Made by a program: the position numbers and the translations under genes. The notes beneath the pieces were generated by a model, which was given only the letters and a program-made list of their open reading frames with translations, searched no databases and was not told the origin of the DNA. A stretch of DNA of 64,000 nt from an uncultured Xanthomonas sp. (GTDB taxonomy: Bacteria > Pseudomonadota > Gammaproteobacteria > Xanthomonadales > Xanthomonadaceae): the NCBI GenBank assembly GCA_943912265.1, contig CALTTS010000011.1:44680-108679 (forward strand). Direction: 5' to 3'. Below, piece after piece: positions 35,371 through 44,293 of this stretch. Numbering within the stretch: position 1 is the first letter of the stretch; every line of letters begins with the position of its first letter.

Positions 35371-36060
35371 ATGACCGCTCTCGTCAGCCTGCGCGACATC
35401 GTCAAGACCTACCGGCGCGGACCGGAAACCGTGCAGGTGCTGCACGGCATCGACCTGGACATCGAGCGCGGCGATTTCGTCGCGCTGATGGGCCCGTCCG
35501 GTTCGGGCAAGACCACGCTGCTCAACCTGATCGGCGGGCTGGACACGCCGACCTCCGGCGAGATCGAGATCGAGGGCGAGCGCATCGACCGCATGGGCGC
35601 CGGCCAGCTGGCGCAGTGGCGCAGCCGCCATGTCGGCTTCGTGTTCCAGTTCTACAACCTGATGCCGATGCTCACCGCGCAGAAGAACGTGGAGCTGCCG
35701 CTGCTGCTCACCGACCTGCCTGCCGCCGAGCGCAAGCGCCGCGCCAGGATCGCGCTGACCCTGGTGGGCCTGGCCGAACGCGCCGACCACCGCCCCGGCG
35801 AACTGTCCGGCGGCCAGCAGCAGCGCGTGGCGATCGCCCGCGCGATCGTCTCCGATCCCACCTTCCTGATCTGCGACGAGCCCACCGGCGACCTGGACCG
35901 GCATTCGGCCGAGGAGGTGCTGGGCCTGCTGCAGCTGCTCAACCGCGAGCACGGCAAGACGATAGTGATGGTCACCCACGATCCCAAGGCGGCCGAGTAC
36001 GCCAGCCACACCGTGCACCTGGACAAGGGCGAGCTGGCCGATGCGCCGGCCGCGCACTGA
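35371..36060 (+). CDS. ABC transporter ATP-binding protein (MacB/LolD-like)
   Basis: Cytoplasmic ATPase of 229 residues with Walker A MGPSGSGKTTLLNLIGG, signature ELSGGQQQRVAIARAI, Walker B FLICDEPTGDLD and H-loop VMVTHDPKAAEY. The LIGGLDTPTSGEI and FQFYNLMPMLTAQ segments place it in the MacB/LolD/FtsE branch that energises type VII exporters. A good ribosome site (GAGGA) precedes the ATG. It works with the two permeases downstream and the adaptor upstream. Confidence 0.93.
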   Translation: MTALVSLRDIVKTYRRGPETVQVLHGIDLDIERGDFVALMGPSGSGKTTLLNLIGGLDTPTSGEIEIEGERIDRMGAGQLAQWRSRHVGFVFQFYNLMPMLTAQKNVELPLLLTDLPAAERKRRARIALTLVGLAERADHRPGELSGGQQQRVAIARAIVSDPTFLICDEPTGDLDRHSAEEVLGLLQLLNREHGKTIVMVTHDPKAAEYASHTVHLDKGELADAPAAH

Positions 36061-36075
36061 GCGGAGGATGCGGCC

Positions 36076-37233
36076 ATGAAGTATTTCCCGCTGATCTGGG
36101 CGCAACTGTTCCGCAGCCGCACGCGCACCTTGCTGACGCTGCTGTCGGTGGTCACCGCCTTCATGCTGTTCGGCATGCTCGATGCGGTGCGGGTGGCCTT
36201 CAATTCCGGCGGCAGCGTGGACGGCGCCAACCGGCTCATCGTCGCCTCGCGCCTGTCGATCACCCAGACCCTGCCGGTCAACCTGCGCGATCGCATCGCC
36301 ACCGTGCCCGGCGTGCGCGACGTCACCTACGCGATGTGGTTCGGCGGCATCTACCAAGACCCGAAGAACTTCTTCCCCAACTTCTCGGTGGCGCCGAACT
36401 TCTTCGACGTGTACCGCGACTACCAGCTGCCGGCCGACCAGCTGGAGGCGTTCAAGGCCACCCGCACCGGCGCGGTGGTCGGCGAGACCCTGGCCAGGGA
36501 GTTTGGCTGGAAGATCGGCGACACCATCCCGCTGCAGGCCACCATCTTCCCGCGCAGCGGCAGCAACGACTGGCCGCTGCAGCTGGTCGGCATCTTCCGC
36601 GCCAAGGATCGCGCCACCGCCGGCAACGAGGAGCGCCAGCTGATGATGAACTGGACCTACTTCGACGAGTCCAACGACTACATCAAGAGCAAGGTCAGCT
36701 GGTTCACCGCGACCCTGGACGACCCGGCGCACGCCTCGCGCGTGGCCCAGGCGATCGACGCGCTGTCGGCCAACTCCGACCACGAGACCAAGAGCCAGAC
36801 CGAGTCGGCGTTCCAGCAGGCCTTCGCCAGGCAGTTCGCCGACATCGGCCTGATCGTCACCTCGATCATGGGCGCGGTGTTCTTCACCCTGCTGCTGCTC
36901 ACCGGCAACACCATGGCCCAGGCGGTGCGCGAGCGCATCCCCGAGCTGGCCACGCTCAAGACCCTGGGCTTCGGCGACGGCACGGTGCTGTGGCTGGTGC
37001 TGGCCGAGGCGGTGCTGCTGGTCGGCGTCGGCGGCGCGGCCGGCATGGGCCTGGCGGCGCTGCTGCTGCCGGCGGTGGCCAGCAGGTCGATGGGCATGCT
37101 GCCGGCGCACGTGCCGCTGCAGACCTGGCTGATCGGCATCGGCCTGATCGTGCTGATCGGGCTGGTGGTGGGCGTGCTGCCGGCGCTGCGCGCGCGGCGG
37201 CTGAAGATCGTCGATGCGCTGGCCGGGCGCTGA
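36076..37233 (+). CDS. ABC transporter permease (FtsX/MacB type), first copy
   Basis: Inner-membrane protein of 385 residues: N-terminal helix (LLTLLSVVTAFMLFGMLDAV), a large periplasmic MacB-type domain (about 45-255) and three C-terminal helices of the FtsX domain, with AQAVRERIPELATLKTLGFG as the conserved coupling segment before the last two helices. GCGGAGG gives a clear ribosome site 15 bp after the ATPase stop. It probably forms a heterodimer with the following permease to move a hydrophobic or peptide substrate to the adaptor. Confidence 0.9.
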   Translation: MKYFPLIWAQLFRSRTRTLLTLLSVVTAFMLFGMLDAVRVAFNSGGSVDGANRLIVASRLSITQTLPVNLRDRIATVPGVRDVTYAMWFGGIYQDPKNFFPNFSVAPNFFDVYRDYQLPADQLEAFKATRTGAVVGETLAREFGWKIGDTIPLQATIFPRSGSNDWPLQLVGIFRAKDRATAGNEERQLMMNWTYFDESNDYIKSKVSWFTATLDDPAHASRVAQAIDALSANSDHETKSQTESAFQQAFARQFADIGLIVTSIMGAVFFTLLLLTGNTMAQAVRERIPELATLKTLGFGDGTVLWLVLAEAVLLVGVGGAAGMGLAALLLPAVASRSMGMLPAHVPLQTWLIGIGLIVLIGLVVGVLPALRARRLKIVDALAGR

Positions 37234-37359
37234 GGCCGGGCGGATGCGCGCCACCGGCTCGCGCCAGCGCCCGCATCCGGATCGCCCGGCATGGGCCGGC
37301 CTGCAGGGCACCGCCATCCCATGCCGCGGATGGCATCACGCAAACGATGAGGTGGGGCA

Positions 37360-38670
37360 ATGAAGAAGCAATGGCTCTGGAATCTGTTGACCATCCTGCT
37401 GCTGGCGGCCGGACTGGGCCTGTGGGTCGCGCTGCCCTGGATCGGCGTGACCGTGCTGGTGCTCGCGCTGGCCGCGTGGCTGGCGTTCACCCGCAGCGGG
37501 CGGCTGGCGCTGGAGGCTACGCGCATCGGTATCGCCAGCCTGCCGCAACGCTGGGGCGCGGCCTCGGTGATCGTGGTCGGCATCGCCGGCGTGGTCGGCG
37601 TGCTGGTGGCGATGCTGGCGATGGGCGAAGGCTTCAAGGCGACGCTCGCCAGCACCGGCGACGACACCACCGCGATCGTGCTGCGCGGCGGCTCGCAGGC
37701 CGAGACCAACTCGGTGATCCTGCGCGACCAGGTGCCGCTGGTCGCCAGCCTGCCCGGCATCGCCCGCGACGCGAAGGGCCGGCCGCAGGTGTCGGCCGAA
37801 CTGTCGCAGGTGGTCAACCTGCCGTCGAAGGCCGACGGCACCGACACCAACGTGCAGTTCCGCGGCGTGGGCGACGAGGCCTGGGCGGTGCACGACACGC
37901 TGCGCATCGTCGAGGGCCGCGCGTTCAAGCCCGGCCTGCGCGAGATCGTGGTCGGCCAGGGCGCGCGCGGCCAGTTTGGCGGGCTCGACGTGGGCCGCAG
38001 CCTGACCCTGGCCAACCAGCAGTGGACCGTGGTCGGCGCCTTCGCCTCGGGCGATGCGCACGACTCGGAGCTGTGGACCGACGCGCAGACCCTGGCCTCC
38101 ACCTACGACCGCGGTGCCTACCAGTCGATCATCGTGCGCACCGAGGGCAAGGCCGGGTTCGAGCGCTTCAAGGCGGCGATGGCCGCCGACCCGCGCCTGA
38201 AGCTGGACGTGGAGACCACCCGCGCCTACTACGCCAAGCAGGGCGGCGGGATGAGCACGCTGATCGCCATCCTCGGCACGGTGATCGGCACGATCATGGC
38301 GGTGGGCGCGGTGTTCGGCGCGCTCAACACCATGTACGCCTCGGTCGCCGCGCGCGCGCGGGAGATCGCCACGCTGCGCGCGATCGGCTTCCGCGGCCTG
38401 CCGGTGGTGGCCGCGGTGATGCTGGAGACGATGCTGCTGGCCCTGCTCGGCGGCCTGCTCGGCGGCCTGCTCGCCTGGGCGGTGTTCAACAACTACAGCG
38501 TGTCCACCATCGGCAGCAACTTCAGCCAGGTGGTGTTCCAGTTCCGCGTCTCGCCGGCGCTGCTGTGGAGCGGGCTGAAATGGGCGCTGGGGATCGGCCT
38601 TGTCGGCGGCCTGTTCCCGGCGCTGCGCGCGGCGCGCCTGCCGATCACCACGGCGTTGCGCGAGGTGTGA
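37360..38670 (+). CDS. ABC transporter permease (FtsX/MacB type), second copy
   Basis: Protein of 436 residues. It differs from the first permease by two extra N-terminal hydrophobic stretches (LLTILLLAAGLGLWVALPWI and VTVLVLALAAWLAF) before the anchoring helix near IVVGIAGVVGVLVAMLAM. The periplasmic domain spans about 95-300, then three FtsX helices with the coupling segment ARAREIATLRAIGFRGLP. It is 126 bp after the first permease, with GAGGTGGGG before ATG, so still probably the same operon. Two unlike permeases imply a heterodimeric exporter. Confidence 0.9.
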   Translation: MKKQWLWNLLTILLLAAGLGLWVALPWIGVTVLVLALAAWLAFTRSGRLALEATRIGIASLPQRWGAASVIVVGIAGVVGVLVAMLAMGEGFKATLASTGDDTTAIVLRGGSQAETNSVILRDQVPLVASLPGIARDAKGRPQVSAELSQVVNLPSKADGTDTNVQFRGVGDEAWAVHDTLRIVEGRAFKPGLREIVVGQGARGQFGGLDVGRSLTLANQQWTVVGAFASGDAHDSELWTDAQTLASTYDRGAYQSIIVRTEGKAGFERFKAAMAADPRLKLDVETTRAYYAKQGGGMSTLIAILGTVIGTIMAVGAVFGALNTMYASVAARAREIATLRAIGFRGLPVVAAVMLETMLLALLGGLLGGLLAWAVFNNYSVSTIGSNFSQVVFQFRVSPALLWSGLKWALGIGLVGGLFPALRAARLPITTALREV

Positions 38671-38783
38671 GCCGGCGCGAACCCGAATGCACGGCAACGG
38701 TCACGCGATTGTCATGACATTGCGGTAGCCGCCCGCCGCACGGCCCGGTACGGTGGCGCCATTCCCCGTACCGGATTCCCGCC

Positions 38784-39860
38784 ATGCTGCGTCTGCTGGC
38801 GCTGGCCTGCGCTTGCCTGCTGCTGGCCGGCTTCACCTTCTCCCACGCGATGCCGCCGCTGTCGCTCAGCGCGCGGCTGGCCGCACCCGGCGGCAGCTCG
38901 CCGCTGCTGCCGCGCGCGCGCATCGACGCCCTGCTCGCCCGCCTGCCGCACCGCGAGGGCCGCGTGCCCGGCGCCGGCGGCGTGCCGCTGCATTTCGTCG
39001 CCTTCGACCCCGGCGACTACCGGCTGCATTACCGCTACCTCGGCGAAACCGGCCACGTGCCGGACTTCTCGCTCGACGTGGCAGCACCGGCGCGCACCAC
39101 CGCGCCGCGCGGCACCGTGGTGCTGCTGCACGGCTGGATGATGGACAGCGGCTCGATGCTGCCATGGGCGCTGCAGCTGGCCCAGGCCGGCTACCGCACC
39201 ATCGGCCTGGACCTGCGCAACCACGGCGCCTCCGGGCAGGCGCCATCCGGCTACGGCACCCGCGAAGGCGAGGACGTGGTGGCGGCGCTGAAGGCCCTGC
39301 GCGCACGCGGCGAGATCGCCGGCCCGGTGCACGTGCTCGGCGTGTCCTACGGCGCGGCCACGGCCATCTTCGCCGCGCGCGAACTCGGCCCGCAGGTCGG
39401 CGGCGTGGTGGCGATGGAATCCTTCGACAACGCCGGCGCGGCGATCCGCGCGATGGTGCCGCACATGCTGGCCCGCGCGCCGGAACGCTGGAGCGACTAC
39501 ATCGCCCTGCCGTTCGCGCGCTGGCGCTACGGCGGGCAGAACCTGGACGCGGCCATCGCCGAGGCCGACCGCACGCTCGGCCTGGACCTGGACAAGGTGG
39601 ACGTGGGCGCGGCACTGGCCGCGGCGCCCGGCTGCGTGCTGCTGATCCACGGCCGCAACGACCAACACGTGCCGGTGGCGCAAGGCCGCGAACTGGCCGC
39701 CGCCGCGCCGCGCGCGCGCTATCTGGAACTGGCCGGCGAAGACCACCTGAGCCTGCCGCTGCGGCTGGACCGCCTCGGCGGCACCGTCACCGCGTGGTTC
39801 GACCACACGCAGGCCAGCGGCACGAAAACCTGTCCGATGCCGGAGCCGCCGCGCGCCTGA
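38784..39860 (+). CDS. Exported alpha/beta hydrolase
   Basis: Protein of 358 residues with a signal peptide or anchor (LLALACACLLLAGFTFSHA). The hydrolase fold shows the oxyanion region VVLLHGWMMDSGSM, nucleophile Ser in HVLGVSYGAATAIF, acid Asp near LLIHGRNDQHVP and base His in LAGEDHLSLP. The resemblance is to BAAT/dienelactone-type or bem46-like esterases, but the substrate is unknown. It is followed by the 609-bp gap and the restriction-modification cassette. Confidence 0.85.
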   Translation: MLRLLALACACLLLAGFTFSHAMPPLSLSARLAAPGGSSPLLPRARIDALLARLPHREGRVPGAGGVPLHFVAFDPGDYRLHYRYLGETGHVPDFSLDVAAPARTTAPRGTVVLLHGWMMDSGSMLPWALQLAQAGYRTIGLDLRNHGASGQAPSGYGTREGEDVVAALKALRARGEIAGPVHVLGVSYGAATAIFAARELGPQVGGVVAMESFDNAGAAIRAMVPHMLARAPERWSDYIALPFARWRYGGQNLDAAIAEADRTLGLDLDKVDVGAALAAAPGCVLLIHGRNDQHVPVAQGRELAAAAPRARYLELAGEDHLSLPLRLDRLGGTVTAWFDHTQASGTKTCPMPEPPRA

Positions 39861-40469
39861 GGCGCATCCTGTCCGCAGCAAGCACGTTGCCGCCTGCGAT
39901 GCTGCTCCATCTGCCGGGTGCGGCGCCTCATATGGGCTGACCCGGCCGGCTTTCACGGCCGTCTCCGGGCCACGGCTCGTGTCGATGCACGCCACACCGC
40001 CATCGACGGTGGCCAGCATTGCCGCGCACTGCCGAGCCCCTCCATGGCACGCCATCCATTGCGCCCCGCCGGCCAGCGTTGGCCATCACGCAGCCGGAGC
40101 GTTGCCTTGCCGCCTGCATGACGGCCGACAAGGCAAGGATCACCGCGCATGCCGGACATGCGGATGTGTCGCCGAACCGGGCAGCCACTGGCTTGGGCAA
40201 GAAGGCGACAAAGGAAGGCCTGTCGAAGCCCGGTGGACGAAAAGAGCTGCACCGCCCAAGGCGGCGGCGCACGTCGCAATGCAGGCGAAGTCCGTCTCCA
40301 ATCCGTGCGGAACGTCTGCCCGTTTCACCCGCATGCACTGTGCCGGATACTGTGTGCCCCCATCTTGGCGGGACAACGGCAACACACGTCCATCAGGGCA
40401 GACCGCCGCTCGGCACCCGCCAGCGCCGTCCCCGGCAATCGCCGCCACCATTGCAACAGGAACCACCGC
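39861..40469. other. 609-bp intergenic region before the R-M cassette
   Basis: No convincing gene. Frames are open in both directions, but their products are Arg/Pro/Cys-rich translations typical of non-coding high-GC DNA. Base composition drops gradually toward hsdM. The hsdM promoter should lie in the last 150 bp; no perfect sigma-70 site stands out. No integrase, tRNA end or direct repeat that would mark a site-specific island boundary was found by eye. Confidence 0.5.
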
Positions 40470-42029
40470 ATGACCAGCACCCAACAACGCGCCGAACTGC
40501 AACGCCGCATCTGGCAGATCGCCAACGACGTGCGGGGCGCAGTGGACGGCTGGGACTTCAAGCAATACGTGCTGGGCACGCTGTTCTATCGCTTCATCAG
40601 CGAAAACTTCATCGACTACATCACCGGCGGTGACCCTGCTGTCAATTACGCCGCCATGGCAGACAGTGATCCGAACATCGCGGCTGCCAAAGACGATGCC
40701 ATCAAGACCAAGGGCTACTTCATCTACCCCAGCCAGCTCTTCGTCAACGTGGCGGCCAACGCCAACACCAACGAGCGCCTGAACACCGATCTGGGCAACA
40801 TCTTCAAGGCCATTGAAGCATCTGCCAACGGCTACCCCTCCGAGCAGGACATCAAAGGCCTGTTCGCAGACTTCGACACCACCAGCAACCGCCTGGGCAA
40901 CACCGTCAAGGACAAGAACGCCCGCCTGGCCGCTGTGCTCAAGGGCGTGGCGGAACTGGACTTCGGTGGCTTCGATGCCAGCCACATCGACCTGTTCGGC
41001 GACGCCTACGAATTCCTCATCTCCAACTACGCCGCCAATGCCGGCAAGTCAGGCGGCGAGTTCTTCACGCCACAGCAGGTCTCCAAGCTGATCGCCCAAT
41101 TGGCGATGCACGGCCAGTCCAGCATCAACAAAATCTACGACCCGGCCTGTGGCTCGGGCTCGCTGCTGCTGCAGGCCAAAAAGCAATTCGACGAGCACCT
41201 GATCGAAGACGGCTTCTTTGGGCAAGAAATCAACCACACCACCTACAACCTGGCGCGGATGAACATGTTCTTGCACAACGTGAACTACGACAAGTTCAAT
41301 ATCCAGCTGGGCAACACGCTGGAAGAGCCGCACTTTGCCGACGACCGGCCCTTTGACGCCATCGTCTCCAACCCGCCCTATTCGGTGAAGTGGATCGGCA
41401 GTGACGACCCCACGCTGATCAACGACGAACGTTTTGCCCCGGCCGGCGTGCTGGCGCCCAAGTCCAAGGCCGACTTCGCCTTCGTGCTGCACGCGCTGCA
41501 CTACCTCTCCGCCAAGGGCCGCGCCGCCATCGTCTGCTTCCCCGGCATCTTCTACCGCGGCGGCGCCGAGCAGAAAATCCGCCAGTATCTGGTGGATAAC
41601 AACTACGTCGAAACCGTGATCTCGCTCGCGCCCAACCTGTTTTACGGCACAACCATTGCGGTGAACATTTTGGTGCTGGCGAAAAACAAGAAAGACACGA
41701 CTACTCAGTTCATCGAAGCCAGCGGGCTATTCAAGAAAGAGACCAATAACAATGTCCTGCTGGATTCGCATATCGAGAAAATCATGGCCGTGTTCGACAG
41801 CAAGGAAAACGTCGATCACTTTGCCAAGTCGGTGCCGTTAGAGGAAGTGGTTGCCAAGGAATACAACCTATCAGTTAGCAGCTATGTCGAAGCCAAAGAC
41901 AACCGGGAAGTGGTGGACATTGCTCAGCTCAATGCCGAGCTGAAAACCACTGTGGCCAGGATCGACCAGCTTCGCAGCGATATTGATGCCATCGTCGCTG
42001 AAATTGAAGGCGAGGAGCTGGAAGCATGA
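40470..42029 (+). CDS. hsdM: Type I restriction-modification DNA methyltransferase subunit
   Basis: N6-adenine methyltransferase subunit of 519 residues, practically the length of EcoR124I HsdM, which it resembles closely along its length (for example [44 protein letters not shown]). The AdoMet-binding motif I is [12 protein letters not shown] from Asp224, and the catalytic motif IV is NPPY at 301-304. It needs HsdS for sequence choice. ATG 40470 has AGGA eight bases upstream and matches the family start. The gene overlaps hsdS by 4 bp. GC is lower than the neighbouring chromosome. Confidence 0.97.
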   Translation: MTSTQQRAELQRRIWQIANDVRGAVDGWDFKQYVLGTLFYRFISENFIDYITGGDPAVNYAAMADSDPNIAAAKDDAIKTKGYFIYPSQLFVNVAANANTNERLNTDLGNIFKAIEASANGYPSEQDIKGLFADFDTTSNRLGNTVKDKNARLAAVLKGVAELDFGGFDASHIDLFGDAYEFLISNYAANAGKSGGEFFTPQQVSKLIAQLAMHGQSSINKIYDPACGSGSLLLQAKKQFDEHLIEDGFFGQEINHTTYNLARMNMFLHNVNYDKFNIQLGNTLEEPHFADDRPFDAIVSNPPYSVKWIGSDDPTLINDERFAPAGVLAPKSKADFAFVLHALHYLSAKGRAAIVCFPGIFYRGGAEQKIRQYLVDNNYVETVISLAPNLFYGTTIAVNILVLAKNKKDTTTQFIEASGLFKKETNNNVLLDSHIEKIMAVFDSKENVDHFAKSVPLEEVVAKEYNLSVSSYVEAKDNREVVDIAQLNAELKTTVARIDQLRSDIDAIVAEIEGEELEA

Positions 42030-43255
42030 GCAGCGTGAACTTCTTGGAGAAGCTGCTGCATGGCGTTGCGGTCGAGTGGATGCCACTTGGGGATGTTATT
42101 AAACTAGAAAAAGGTAGGCAGCTAAACAAGGAACTGCTATCTAGTGATGGCCCTTATCCGGCATACAACGGGGGGATATCTCATTCTGGATTCACTGATA
42201 GTTATAACTACACGGAAAACACAATCATAGTTAGCCAAGGTGGGGCCTCAGCAGGCTTTGTTAATTTCGTTGCTTCAAAGTTCTACGCTAACGCGCACTG
42301 CTATGTCGTACTGCCTAAAACGGAAGTAGTTGAAAACCGGTATGTCTATCATCTCCTGAAGCTAAATCAGGAAAAGCTAACTAACAACCAGCATGGCGCA
42401 GGCATACCCGCATTGCGCACGAGTGAAATCTTAGATATCCCAGCCCCCATCCCCTGCCCAGAAAATCCCAAAAAATCGCTGAAAATCCAGGCCGAAATCG
42501 TCCGCATACTGGATGCCTTCACCGAGCTGACCACCGAGCTGACCACCGAGCTGACCGCCCGCAAAAAACAATACAACTACTATCGCGACAAGTTGTTGAG
42601 CTTTGAAGATGGCGAGGTGGAGTGGAAAGCGTTGGGAGAGGTGTGTGACTTCAAAAATGGATTCGCCTTTAAAAGTAATTTATTCAGAGAATCAGGACTG
42701 TCAATCGTAAGAATAACTAATATAAACGGCTCGGTCGTCGATATGGCGGATGTCAAGTATTTCGACCCGTCTGACTATAAAGAGAACACCCAGAACTACA
42801 TGATCAAAAGAGGCGACATTCTAATTGCAATGTCTGGCGCAACCACTGGAAAAATCGGTTGCTTTAACAGCAATAGAACAGCCTATCTGAACCAGCGAGT
42901 AGGAAAATTTATTCCCAAAAGCAATGTCTTAAATAATCGATATTTATATCATTTTTTACTTTCAAAGACCGATGCGATATATGATTTGGCCGGCGGCGGC
43001 GCACAGCCAAATCTAAGCTCCAAGGCGCTTATGGAGAGGATTCGGATTCCAGTCCCGTATGCATCCGATTCAACTAAATCGACTGCCGAGCAAAAAAGAA
43101 TTGCAGACATCCTGGATAAGCTAGACACGCTGACTAACTCGATTACCGAAGGCTTGCCCCGCGAAATCGAGTTGCGCCAGAAGCAATACGCGTATTACCG
43201 CGACTTGCTGTTCAACTTTCCCAAACCAGAAACCGCTTCGGCCGCCAGTGCGTAA
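42026..43255 (+). CDS. hsdS: Type I restriction-modification specificity subunit
   Basis: DNA-recognition subunit of 409 residues with two target-recognition domains (about 18-150 and 200-350) separated by a conserved helical spacer and followed by a second one ([22 protein letters not shown] sequence). The central spacer ([10 protein letters not shown]...[13 protein letters not shown]) contains three TELT units from a triple 12-bp repeat. Both recognition domains, especially the second (42640-43090), are strikingly AT-rich compared with the spacers, a mark of domain shuffling. It defines a bipartite target; the actual sequence cannot be predicted. Confidence 0.96.
   Translation: MSSVNFLEKLLHGVAVEWMPLGDVIKLEKGRQLNKELLSSDGPYPAYNGGISHSGFTDSYNYTENTIIVSQGGASAGFVNFVASKFYANAHCYVVLPKTEVVENRYVYHLLKLNQEKLTNNQHGAGIPALRTSEILDIPAPIPCPENPKKSLKIQAEIVRILDAFTELTTELTTELTARKKQYNYYRDKLLSFEDGEVEWKALGEVCDFKNGFAFKSNLFRESGLSIVRITNINGSVVDMADVKYFDPSDYKENTQNYMIKRGDILIAMSGATTGKIGCFNSNRTAYLNQRVGKFIPKSNVLNNRYLYHFLLSKTDAIYDLAGGGAQPNLSSKALMERIRIPVPYASDSTKSTAEQKRIADILDKLDTLTNSITEGLPREIELRQKQYAYYRDLLFNFPKPETASAASA
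42521..42556 (+). repeat. Three 12-bp repeats in the hsdS spacer
   Basis: ACCGAGCTGACC occurs three times head to tail (42521-42532, 42533-42544, 42545-42556), encoding three TELT units. In EcoR124 the equivalent TAEL repeat exists as two or three copies, and the number sets the distance between the two half-sites of the target (six or seven bases). Three copies here correspond to the longer-spacer form. Confidence 0.9.
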
Positions 43256-43267
43256 AGGGATACGCCC

Positions 43268-44293
43268 ATGCCAAAACACCAGATCACATTGCGCGACCAA
43301 GCCACGGAATTCCTGCTCTACACCGCCCCGAATGGCGCGATCAAGGTGGAGGTTCTGCTCGCCGACGAGACCCTTTGGCTGACCCAGAAGCGCATGGCGG
43401 AGTTGTTCGGCGTGGGTGTGCCTGCCGTCTCCAAGCACCTGAAAAACATATTTGAAAGCAATGAGCTAGACCCGGATTCAGTTATTTCCATTTTGGAAAC
43501 AACTGCCGAAGACGGCAAAAAGTACCAGACCCAGTACTACAACCTCGATGCGGTCATCTCGGTGGGCTACCGCGTCAATTCGGCGCAGGCTACCCAGTTT
43601 CGTATCTGGGCCACCCAGCTGATCAAGGAGTACATCATCAAGGGCTTTGCCATGGATGATGAGCGGCTGAAAAATGGCCGATACTTTGGCAAGGACTATT
43701 TCCGCGAACTGCTGGAGCGGGTGCGCTCGATCCGTGCCAGCGAGCGGCGGATTTATCAGCAGATCACTGACATCTTTGCCGAGTGCAGTATCGACTACGA
43801 CCCGAAGTCCGAGACGACACGCCTGTTTTACGCCCATGTGCAGGATAAGTTTCATTATGCGATCACCGGCCACACGGCAGCCGAAATCATTGCGCTGAAG
43901 GCAGATGCCAGCAAGCCCCTGATGGGCATGACCACCTACAAGAATGCGCCGGATGGCCGGGTGCTGAAATCCGATTCACTGGTGGCGAAGAATTATTTGA
44001 GCGAAGAGGAAATCCGGAAACTGGAGCGTACCGTTTCTGCTTTTTTCGATTACATCGAGGGCATCATCGAGCGGCGCAACACCTTCACGATGGAGAGCTT
44101 TGCCGCAAGCGTGGACAAGTTTCTCTCCTTCAACGAATACCGGATTCTGGAAGGCTACGGCAAAGTCACCCGCCAGCAAGCAGAGCAGAAAGCCGTTGCT
44201 GAATATGAGAAGTTCAACAAGCAGCAGCGCATCGAATCCGATTTCGATCGCACCGTGAAAAAGCTGCTGCAAAGGAAGGACACCAAAGAATGA
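43268..44293 (+). CDS. rhuM: RhuM family protein within the type I R-M operon
   Basis: Protein of 341 residues of the virulence RhuM (Fic/DOC-associated) family. The N-terminal part (about 25-110) is a DNA-binding-like domain ([42 protein letters not shown]), and the C-terminal part is helical ([33 protein letters not shown]). First described in Salmonella pathogenicity island 3, the family is common between hsdS and hsdR, but its role is not established. It lies 12 bp after hsdS, and its stop overlaps the hsdR start by 4 bp, so it belongs to the same transcript. Confidence 0.9.
   Translation: MPKHQITLRDQATEFLLYTAPNGAIKVEVLLADETLWLTQKRMAELFGVGVPAVSKHLKNIFESNELDPDSVISILETTAEDGKKYQTQYYNLDAVISVGYRVNSAQATQFRIWATQLIKEYIIKGFAMDDERLKNGRYFGKDYFRELLERVRSIRASERRIYQQITDIFAECSIDYDPKSETTRLFYAHVQDKFHYAITGHTAAEIIALKADASKPLMGMTTYKNAPDGRVLKSDSLVAKNYLSEEEIRKLERTVSAFFDYIEGIIERRNTFTMESFAASVDKFLSFNEYRILEGYGKVTRQQAEQKAVAEYEKFNKQQRIESDFDRTVKKLLQRKDTKE

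Noticed and set aside
39928..40338. 136-residue minus-strand protein in the gap before hsdM
   Set aside because: Arg/Pro/Cys-rich composition, no ribosome site, no recognisable domain.
40149..40469. N-terminal extension of HsdM
   Set aside because: The family start matches ATG 40470, which has a good ribosome site; the extension is Arg-rich translation of intergenic DNA.
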